Below are positions 58,304 through 64,000 of a stretch of DNA of 64,000 nucleotides, one piece after another; position 1 is the stretch's first letter; each line of letters begins with the position of its first letter. The notes under the pieces were generated by a model, which was not told where the DNA came from, did not search any database, and worked only from the letters and a program-made list of their open reading frames with translations. The stretch comes from Faucicola sp902506215. Its GTDB lineage: Bacteria; Pseudomonadota; Gammaproteobacteria; Pseudomonadales; Moraxellaceae. The position numbers and the translations under genes are program-made. Where the stretch lies: assembly GCA_016888885.1 (NCBI GenBank), contig CP069437.1:1984001-2048000 (forward strand), in the 5' to 3' direction.

Positions 58304-59785
58304 ATGACTGCATATATTTGGCAATCTGCCAACCTAACCGAAGCGCTAAAAGATCTAAACCCAACCTTTCACAGTGATTTTACCCAGACATCCACAAGAA
58401 TTATCACCGATACCCGCAAAATCGAACAAGGTGATATTTTTTTGGCCATTAAAGGTGACAACTTTGACGGACATGATTATGTACAAACTGCCAAAGATAA
58501 AGGCGCGGTCTTAGCGATTGTCAGCCGTGCAGTCGAAAGTGACTTGCCGCAACTCGTAGTGACTGACACCAAACTGGCACTCGGCAAGTTAGGTGCTTAC
58601 CGACGTGACCAACATCCCAATCTAAAAGTCGTCGCGATTACAGGCTCTAGCGGTAAAACCACCGCCAAAGAAATGCTTGGCAGTATTTTAAACCGTATTG
58701 CGCCGACCTTAATCACCCGCGGCAATCTCAACAATGATTTAGGCGTGCCGATGATGCTGCTAGAGCTGACCGATGACCATCGTTACGCCGTCATGGAGCT
58801 TGGCGCCAACCATGTCGGAGAGATTGCTTATACCACCCAGCTTGTCAAACCCGATGTCGCTTGTGTGCTCAATATCGGCACGGCGCATTTGGGGGAGTTT
58901 GGCGGGCGTGATAATATCGCTAAGACCAAATCTGAGATTTATCAAGGATTAAATAACACAGGTACAGCAATTGTGCCATTTGGTGATGATTATTTTGATA
59001 CGCTACTCAATAATGCCCAACGATTTACCCAAAATATTCTAACCTTTGGCGAGCGTGACGTGTCCTTGGCGGATGCTGGCGTAGATATGCAACAAGCCAA
59101 AGAAATTGGCTTAACAGATGAAGATACGGTGCTACTGATGGGTGATGTGTTTGCCGATGATGTGGAAGTTGGTAATACCAGTACCTTTAGCCTAAATTTC
59201 AATTTTGACATTGATGAAATCGAGAGTCAAAACGTCAGCTTAAACTTTGCAGGTGAACACAACATCAGCAATGCCTTAGCCGCCGCGGCCTGTGCGCAAG
59301 CCTTGGGGCTGTCGATTGATGATATTGCCAAAGGACTTGATGCCGCCAAACCTGCCAAAGGTCGACTCAATTTTATTGAGTTTGGTAAACATACGTTAAT
59401 TGATGACACTTATAATGCCAATCCCAGTGCCGTCGTGGCTGCCACGCAAGTATTGGTGAGTCAAGGTGCGCCTACCATGTTGGTATTGGGCGATATTGGT
59501 GAGTTGGGTGACGCCGCGCAAGAGGAGCATCGCAAGCTCGGTGAGACTATCGCCGCCTCGGGCGTGACTGTACTATATACGGTGGGGGAGCTAACGCCTG
59601 TTACCGTCGCGCAAGCGCAAGCATCCGGCATGCAAGCACAGGCTTACCCAGATAAAGCCACCCTACTTGCAGCGATCAAAGATACCTTAGCGAGTAGTGA
59701 TGACGCCTGGCATATCTTGTTTAAAGGCTCGCGCTATATGATGATGGAGCAGGTAATGGATGCGTTAATTCGTCAGCCGTCCTAG
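58304..59785 (+). CDS. murF: UDP-MurNAc-tripeptide:D-Ala-D-Ala ligase
   Basis: 493 residues, longer than the 452 of E. coli. It adds D-Ala-D-Ala to the UDP-MurNAc tripeptide. ATP site VVAITGSSGKTTAKEMLGSI, NLNNDLGVPMMLLEL, MELGANHVGEIAYTTQLVKP and NIGTAHLGEFGG are typical, as is the C-terminal IDDTYNANPSAV. An acidic insertion (about 245-310: DVSLADAGVD, VFADDVEVGN) enlarges the middle domain. The ATG is preceded by the repeat-derived AAGAGAAGAC. A hairpin terminator lies between it and mraY. Confidence 0.96.
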   Translation: MTAYIWQSANLTEALKDLNPTFHSDFTQTSTRIITDTRKIEQGDIFLAIKGDNFDGHDYVQTAKDKGAVLAIVSRAVESDLPQLVVTDTKLALGKLGAYRRDQHPNLKVVAITGSSGKTTAKEMLGSILNRIAPTLITRGNLNNDLGVPMMLLELTDDHRYAVMELGANHVGEIAYTTQLVKPDVACVLNIGTAHLGEFGGRDNIAKTKSEIYQGLNNTGTAIVPFGDDYFDTLLNNAQRFTQNILTFGERDVSLADAGVDMQQAKEIGLTDEDTVLLMGDVFADDVEVGNTSTFSLNFNFDIDEIESQNVSLNFAGEHNISNALAAAACAQALGLSIDDIAKGLDAAKPAKGRLNFIEFGKHTLIDDTYNANPSAVVAATQVLVSQGAPTMLVLGDIGELGDAAQEEHRKLGETIAASGVTVLYTVGELTPVTVAQAQASGMQAQAYPDKATLLAAIKDTLASSDDAWHILFKGSRYMMMEQVMDALIRQPS

Positions 59786-59801
59786 CTAAAAACAAAACTT
59801 T

Positions 59802-59836
59802 CATCAGCCATTTGATAAAAATTGGCTGATTTTTTG
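59802..59836 (+). terminator. Terminator between murF and mraY
   Basis: CAGCCA and TGGCTG form a 6-bp stem, extended by A/T pairs, with a 12-nt loop and TTTTTT two bases on. It suggests mraY has its own promoter in 59837-60000. Confidence 0.7.
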
Positions 59837-60006
59837 TGAATTTTTACTTAAAATAGTCAACTTTTTATGATGGGTTTTTGCTGATGAGTCAACGTGAGAC
59901 AGTTTTTATAGAAGTTTTTCACAGAGAGTTTTCATTTATCCTATCATGATAATGACAGGAACATTGCATCCCTGTTTTTACCCAGAACCCCCTAAGGAGT
60001 CCACTC

Positions 60007-61125
60007 GTGCTATTGTGGTTATTTGAATGGCTAAGCCAATTTTATTCCCCATTTTCGGCTGTGTCATCGCTGACCTTACGTGTTTTATTGGCGGTGCTGA
60101 CTGCGCTGGGTATCAGTATGGTGTTTGGTGGTCGCGTCATTGAACGGCTGCGGGCGCTCAAATATGGACAAGCCATTCGTAACGACGGCCCACAGAGCCA
60201 CCTTGCCAAAACAGGCACACCTACCATGGGCGGGATTTTGATTTTGGGCAGTATTTTGGTGACCACGCTACTGTGGGCGAATTTAACCAACCCCTACGTA
60301 TGGATTTTGCTGGTGGTGTTGGTGATTTTTGGTGCGGTGGGCTGGGCAGATGACTGGCTAAAAATCAAATATAAAGACCCGAAAGGCTTGATTGCACGCA
60401 AAAAATATTTTTGGTTGTCAGTTGGCGCTTTATTTGTGGGTGTGTCCTTGTACTGGATTGCCAGTCAGCAGCCGCATGTGGCGACAGCTCACGCCATGCA
60501 AGATTTACTGATTCCGTTATTTAAAAACGTGTCGATTCCTTTCTCCGCTGTACCATTGGGTTTGGCGTTTATTATCTTTACCTATTTTGTGATTAATGGT
60601 ACCTCAAATGCGGTCAACTTAACCGATGGTTTGGATGGTCTCGCCATTTTTCCTGTGGTGTTGGTCGCCGCAGGCTTAGGGGTGTTTGCTTATGTGTCAG
60701 GGGATTTTCGCTTTGCTGAATATCTCCACGTGCCCTATATTGCTTATAATAGCGATGTGACAGTGGTGTGTGGTGCCATGGTTGGCGCAGGACTTGGGTT
60801 TTTATGGTTTAATGCGCATCCCGCCCAAGTGTTTATGGGTGATGTCGGTGCATTAGCCTTAGGCGCGATGCTTGGTACCATTGCTGTGATGACGCGCCAA
60901 GAGATTGTGCTGTTCATCATGGGTGGTTTATTTGTGGCAGAAGCGGTATCGGTCATGCTACAAGTAGGCTCTTACAAACTTCGTAAAAAACGCATCTTTC
61001 GCATGGCGCCTTTGCATCACCATTTTGAAGAAGGCGGCTGGAAAGAAACCCAAGTGGTTACCCGTTTTTGGATTATTACCATTGTCTTGGTGATCTTAGG
61101 GCTGATGACGTTAAAACTTCGCTAA
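60007..61125 (+). CDS. mraY: Phospho-N-acetylmuramoyl-pentapeptide transferase
   Basis: 372 residues from a GTG at 60007 with AAGGAG 7 bases upstream. This polytopic enzyme transfers phospho-MurNAc-pentapeptide to undecaprenyl phosphate (lipid I). Roughly ten membrane segments. Signatures: QAIRNDGPQSHLAKTGTPTM, WADDWLKIKYKDPKGL (catalytic Asp), NAVNLTDGLDGLA and the C-terminal MAPLHHHFEEGGWKETQV. It is the last gene of this division block. murD, ftsW, murG and ftsQAZ do not follow, as in Acinetobacter. Confidence 0.97.
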   Translation: MLLWLFEWLSQFYSPFSAVSSLTLRVLLAVLTALGISMVFGGRVIERLRALKYGQAIRNDGPQSHLAKTGTPTMGGILILGSILVTTLLWANLTNPYVWILLVVLVIFGAVGWADDWLKIKYKDPKGLIARKKYFWLSVGALFVGVSLYWIASQQPHVATAHAMQDLLIPLFKNVSIPFSAVPLGLAFIIFTYFVINGTSNAVNLTDGLDGLAIFPVVLVAAGLGVFAYVSGDFRFAEYLHVPYIAYNSDVTVVCGAMVGAGLGFLWFNAHPAQVFMGDVGALALGAMLGTIAVMTRQEIVLFIMGGLFVAEAVSVMLQVGSYKLRKKRIFRMAPLHHHFEEGGWKETQVVTRFWIITIVLVILGLMTLKLR

Positions 61126-61156
61126 CTTTGCTACGTCCGAACGGCGCTTTGCATCA

Positions 61157-61190
61157 AATGGCATCTTTGGATGTCATTTTTTTTGTCTGT
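61157..61190 (+). terminator. Rho-independent terminator after mraY
   Basis: ATGGCATC and GATGTCAT pair (one G-U) around a TTTG loop, followed by T8. Confidence 0.82.
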
Positions 61191-61221
61191 ATTTATTTGC
61201 CCATGTGCAAAAAATTAAATA

Positions 61222-61230
61222 TGCTATAAT
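61222..61230 (+). promoter_or_regulatory. Extended -10 promoter ahead of the small frame and rlmA
   Basis: TGCTATAAT is a perfect extended -10 (TGn plus consensus TATAAT at 61225-61230). The -35 region is weak. The transcript would start about 43 nt before the 34-aa frame and about 210 nt before rlmA. Confidence 0.6.
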
Positions 61231-61279
61231 TTTTATATTTGCCATCCCTGCATCAACCGGCACATCACAGCAGCATCCG

Positions 61280-61384
61280 ATGGCAGATTCAGCACTGGCA
61301 TTAAAAATACCTGAGGCACTGCAACCAAAAATGGCTCAAGTGCATGAAGATATTATGATTTTGCAAAGTCTGATAGATGACTAA
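61280..61384 (+). CDS. Possible 34-residue small protein or rlmA leader peptide
   Basis: An ATG at 61280 opens 34 codons ending TAA, beginning MADSALALKIPEALQPKM and ending with the acidic ILQSLIDD. The composition is protein-like and amphipathic helices are plausible. No strong Shine-Dalgarno is visible (CAGCATCCG precedes it). It lies between a strong promoter and rlmA. I recognise no family. It may be non-coding leader RNA or the remnant of a longer gene. Confidence 0.3.
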   Translation: MADSALALKIPEALQPKMAQVHEDIMILQSLIDD

Positions 61385-61446
61385 TGTTGCGCAGTTGCAG
61401 CGGGTTATCCGCTTTGGGTTTTTAACGGTTTTTTTGAGATATTTTT

Positions 61447-62343
61447 ATGGTGGCACTCCCTTCGACATTTTCTGCAAATTTTCGCTGCCCGATTTGCCAA
61501 AGTCCGCTAAAGGTGGGTGAAAAAGTTTGGCAATGCACGGGTGAAAATCCGCAGCAGCGGCAACATGGCTTTGATGTCGCCAAACAAGGGTATGTAAATC
61601 TACTGCCGGTGCAAAATAAGCATAGCAAAAACCCTGGCGATAGTGATGAGTCGATTATGGCGCGGCGTCGTTTTTTGCAAGCGGGGTTTTATCAGTCGCT
61701 GCAAGATGGGCTGTATGACTTTTGCAAAGGGCTATTATCCTCCCAACCATCGGTAAATTGGCTAGACATTGGTTGTGGCGAAGGATATTACACCGAGCGA
61801 TTTTTACAGCTCAACCCAAGTAAATTAGTCGCGCTTGATATCAGCAAACCTGCCGTACTCGCCACTGCCAAACGACTTAAACAAATTAGCACGACCACGC
61901 AACAATATTGCTTAGTGGCATCTGCTTCGCAAGTACCATTGGCTAGTCAGACGGTGAGTATATTGACCAGTATTTTTAGCCCGATTTTGGCGGATGAATT
62001 TCATCGGTTAGTCAGCGACCAAGGCTTTGTAGTGATTGCCAAGCCTGCCGTCAATCACTTGATTGAGATGCGTGACGGGCTATTTGAACAAATCGTGGCG
62101 CACGACTCAGACAAATTTATCGATGAATTAGCACCGTATTTTGAGTTGGTTAAGCAAACGCGGGTGGAAAACACCATTTCGCTTACCGCTATGCAGTTAC
62201 AAGATTTATTGACGATGACGCCCTATGCGTTTCGGGCGCAGCCAGCCAGACGTGAGGCATTAATCGACCGCTGCCAGCAAGCAGGGTCAATGCGCTTTAC
62301 GACCGATTTTATAATTTATGGGTTTCAAAAAATTTGTTTATAA
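61447..62343 (+). CDS. rlmA: 23S rRNA (guanine-N1)-methyltransferase RlmA
   Basis: 298 residues, slightly longer than the 269 of E. coli RlmA(I), which methylates G745 in helix 35 of 23S rRNA. The N-terminal zinc finger has FRCPICQSPL, a later Cys in VWQCTGEN, and the RQHGFDVAKQGYVNLLPVQ signature. Then KNPGDSDESIMARRRFLQAG leads into the Rossmann methyltransferase domain with VNWLDIGCGEGYYTERFL (SAM motif I). The ARRRFL segment and finger match RlmA(I). Its transcript probably starts at the extended -10 near 61230. Confidence 0.93.
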   Translation: MVALPSTFSANFRCPICQSPLKVGEKVWQCTGENPQQRQHGFDVAKQGYVNLLPVQNKHSKNPGDSDESIMARRRFLQAGFYQSLQDGLYDFCKGLLSSQPSVNWLDIGCGEGYYTERFLQLNPSKLVALDISKPAVLATAKRLKQISTTTQQYCLVASASQVPLASQTVSILTSIFSPILADEFHRLVSDQGFVVIAKPAVNHLIEMRDGLFEQIVAHDSDKFIDELAPYFELVKQTRVENTISLTAMQLQDLLTMTPYAFRAQPARREALIDRCQQAGSMRFTTDFIIYGFQKICL

Positions 62344-62375
62344 AAAAAGCGCCCGTCAATGGGCTATTTTTTTAC
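62341..62375 (+). terminator. Bidirectional terminator between convergent rlmA and xerD
   Basis: AGCGCCCG(TCAA)TGGGCT-type stem: GCCC pairs with GGGC around CGTCAAT-type loop bases, with A7 before and T7 after, giving T-tracts on both strands. Confidence 0.75.
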
Positions 62376-62402
62376 CTTATAAATAGCCTTAAGCAGACAG
62401 CC

Positions 62403-63347
62403 CTAAGCGCGCGGATGATGCTGCTGATGTAGCTGTTGCAGTCTTGCCGTAGCCACATGGGTATAGATTTGGGTGGTTGATAAATCGCTGTGACCCAATA
62501 ACATCTGTACACTGCGCAAGTCAGCGCCGTGATTGAGCAAATGGGTGGCAAAGGCATGACGTAAGGTATGCGGAGAAATTTCGCTGTCGATGCCGGCTTG
62601 CTTGGCGTAGCGTTTAATGGCATACCAAAAGTTTTGGCGGGTCATGTAGCCGCCTTGTTGGGTCAAAAATACCGCTTGGCAGCGACTTTCTCGCCCATTT
62701 TTCATGATACACAGTTGCGGTCGCGCTACGGTCAAATAATCGGTCAATACATCAATCGCCACTTCACCAAGGGGTACCAGCCGAGTCTTATCACCTTTAC
62801 CGGTAACCTGTAACCAGCCAGCATTGAGATTGACTTCACTTAACGATAAATGAATAAGCTCAGAGACACGTAGCCCGCAGGCATACAGCACTTCAAACAT
62901 GGCTTGGTCACGCATGCCCAATGGGGTCGATGTGTCTGGGCTGGCGAGTAGGGCGTCGACATCACTTTCGGATAAATCTTTGGGCAGCGCACGTCCAAGT
63001 TTTGGGGTCTTGATATGCTCACACGGGTTGTCATCACGCTGATTGGCGTTGATTTGCCATAAGAAAAACTGTTTGAGCGATGATAAGGCACGCGCTTGGC
63101 TGCGCGCTGTTTTACCTTGTTTATAGAGCGCCGCTAGGCAAGCCAACACGTCACTGGCGTCCCAACGGGTGATGGCTTTGCTACAGGTGGTTTCGCACAG
63201 CATCAAGTCACGAATATAAGCATTGCGCGTATTGGTGGCAAGTCCCCGCGTCAGCAATTCTTGGCGAAACTGCTGAATATAGCTGGGCTCATCATGAAGG
63301 TGTAAGGCTTTGACTTGGCGAGGTTGGCGAGCGGCGACTTGGGACAT
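62403..63347 (-). CDS. xerD: Site-specific tyrosine recombinase XerD
   Basis: 314 residues. XerD works with XerC at dif to resolve chromosome dimers. N-terminal core-binding SAM-like domain (about 20-108) and C-terminal catalytic domain with Arg in YACGLRVSELIHL, Lys in VTGKGDKTRLVPLG, HxxR in SPHTLRHAFATHLL, and His plus Tyr in LGHSDLSTTQIYTHV. The ending LHQQHHPRA and the segment RSVQMLLGHSDLSTTQIYTH identify XerD rather than XerC. No adjacent integrative element is seen, so it is the housekeeping recombinase. tusA lies 36 bp upstream on the same strand. Confidence 0.95.
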   Translation of the reverse strand: MSQVAARQPRQVKALHLHDEPSYIQQFRQELLTRGLATNTRNAYIRDLMLCETTCSKAITRWDASDVLACLAALYKQGKTARSQARALSSLKQFFLWQINANQRDDNPCEHIKTPKLGRALPKDLSESDVDALLASPDTSTPLGMRDQAMFEVLYACGLRVSELIHLSLSEVNLNAGWLQVTGKGDKTRLVPLGEVAIDVLTDYLTVARPQLCIMKNGRESRCQAVFLTQQGGYMTRQNFWYAIKRYAKQAGIDSEISPHTLRHAFATHLLNHGADLRSVQMLLGHSDLSTTQIYTHVATARLQQLHQQHHPRA

Positions 63348-63383
63348 AAATGACTTGAAATCTCGGGATAAGGGGGCGTTTTT

Positions 63384-63656
63384 TTAACCAGCTTTTTTCT
63401 TAATCCAGTAATGATACACATTGGCATACGGATCAGGGTTTTGGTGTTGTTGGGGGTTGATGATGTCTTGCTGCTCAATAAGTTCATGCCCCAGATGACG
63501 ACAAAAATTGGGGATATCGCGCGTGGTCGCAGGGTCAGTGGCGATGACGTGAATCACTTCCCCCGACTGCGCTTTACGAACGGTTTTATGCAGCAGCATA
63601 ATCGGCTCTGGGCAAATCAGCCCTTGGGTATCGAGTTGGTAATTGGCATCAGGCAT
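63384..63656 (-). CDS. tusA: Sulfur carrier protein TusA
   Basis: 90 residues. TusA accepts persulfide sulfur from IscS and passes it on for tRNA 2-thiouridine and other uses. The signature LDTQGLICPEPIMLLHKTV has the active Cys near residue 15 in CPEP. The rest, EVIHVIATDPATTRDIPNFC and GHELIEQQ, follows the family, and a short C-terminal extension ends in HYWIKKKAG. Its start overlaps the end of the preceding membrane-protein gene by 8 bases, so they are translationally linked. xerD follows after 36 bp. Confidence 0.94.
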   Translation of the reverse strand: MPDANYQLDTQGLICPEPIMLLHKTVRKAQSGEVIHVIATDPATTRDIPNFCRHLGHELIEQQDIINPQQHQNPDPYANVYHYWIKKKAG

Positions 63657-64000
63657 GTTGACTCTCTGCTTGTCGACTTTCTTGGATAAAATTAAAAAAA
63701 CGGGTTAAATTGGCTTTAAACATAAACGCCACCCCAATCCAGGCGGCTAGGGCGACATAGCTACTGATAACAAACAAGCCAAATCCCATACCGATACACA
63801 GCGCAAGCATGCTCGGCTGGCTTAAACGGTAACGGTATAAAATAAACGCCACATAGCAGGATAGCGGTATGGTCAGTCCAACGAGTCCGTAAGGCACCCA
63901 ATGAAACAAAGTATAAATCGTTTGACTGTCCTTAAACTGTGACAAGCTCTTTAGGGTACCAAATAATAAAAATAGCGCAATTGCCAAATAAACCAGATAA
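63649..64000 (-). CDS. Multi-pass membrane protein of unknown function, 5' end outside window
   Basis: The frame is open from its stop at 63649 to the window edge, at least 117 codons, with no ATG needed inside. It has three or four hydrophobic segments (about the edge to LFLLFGTL, HWVPYGLVGLTIPLSCYVAF, ALCIGMGFGLFVISSYVALA and AWIGVAFMF) and a short polar tail (FIQESRQAESQHA). I do not recognise the family. It overlaps tusA by 8 bases and so is probably co-transcribed with tusA and xerD. A TTG at 63987 could serve as a start, but the open frame beyond suggests the gene begins outside. Confidence 0.6.
   Translation of the reverse strand, partial: YLVYLAIALFLLFGTLKSLSQFKDSQTIYTLFHWVPYGLVGLTIPLSCYVAFILYRYRLSQPSMLALCIGMGFGLFVISSYVALAAWIGVAFMFKANLTRFFNFIQESRQAESQHA

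Larger units (their letters stand above)
61126..61446. other. mraY-rlmA intergenic region
   Basis: 321 bp holding the mraY terminator (61157-61190), an extended -10 promoter (61222-61230) and a possible 34-aa open frame (61280-61384). Nothing else is seen. Confidence 0.6.

Noticed and set aside
62403..63347. Possible phage or integron integrase
   Set aside because: The sequence ends and motifs match housekeeping XerD, and there are no attachment sites, phage genes or cassettes around it.

Overview
This is chromosomal backbone of a gammaproteobacterium of the family Moraxellaceae, most like the Moraxella/Psychrobacter group (a relative of Moraxella osloensis is my best guess). That assignment is an inference from gene order and protein character: gltA divergent from sdhCDAB-sucAB-lpd-sucCD, pilB-pilC-pilD-coaE, tpiA-secG-tRNA-Leu-tRNA-fMet-rimP-nusA-infB, an isolated rsmH-ftsL-ftsI-murE-murF-mraY block without mraZ or the later dcw genes, and moderate G+C. 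No 16S rRNA gene is present to confirm it.

Layout. 1-9950: mixed housekeeping genes (DODA-type dioxygenase fragment, rlmH, rnr, a small membrane protein, an EEP-family hydrolase, prlC, yheV), then a bitopic coiled-coil protein followed by a degenerate macro-domain protein. 10197-23520, almost all on the minus strand: tpiA, secG, two tRNAs, rimP, nusA, infB, rbfA, a DUF4105 membrane protein, truB, a PfpI/DJ-1 protein with a 61-aa acidic partner, rpsO and pnp (listed in transcription order). 23944-28464: type IV pilus genes pilB, pilC, pilD, then coaE. 28522-31100: a two-gene nicotinamide salvage unit (nadM-Nudix, nadV). 31399-33115: nfuA with a complete IS630-family element 11 bp after its stop codon. 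33241-47414: the TCA block from citrate synthase to succinyl-CoA synthetase. 47628-52525: sugar-nucleotide genes galU, pgi, a ugd-like gene and galE. 52772-61125: division and peptidoglycan precursor genes. 61447-64000: rlmA, xerD, tusA and a membrane protein running off the edge.

How the genes work together. The minus-strand block makes the translation and RNA-decay machinery, with structured leaders ahead of rpsO and pnp where autoregulation is known in other bacteria. The TCA block encodes citrate synthase, succinate dehydrogenase, 2-oxoglutarate dehydrogenase and succinyl-CoA synthetase, punctuated by terminator-like hairpins that could set subunit ratios. galU, pgi and galE feed UDP-glucose and UDP-galactose to surface glycans.

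No unmistakable new multi-gene system is visible. The best leads are a UDP-glucose dehydrogenase homologue that has lost its catalytic residues, a macro-domain protein that has lost its ligand loops, several strong unexplained hairpins in leaders, a decayed histidine-phosphatase fragment between murE and murF, and a recurrent pattern of 14-24 bp tandem duplications in gene ends and intergenic gaps.
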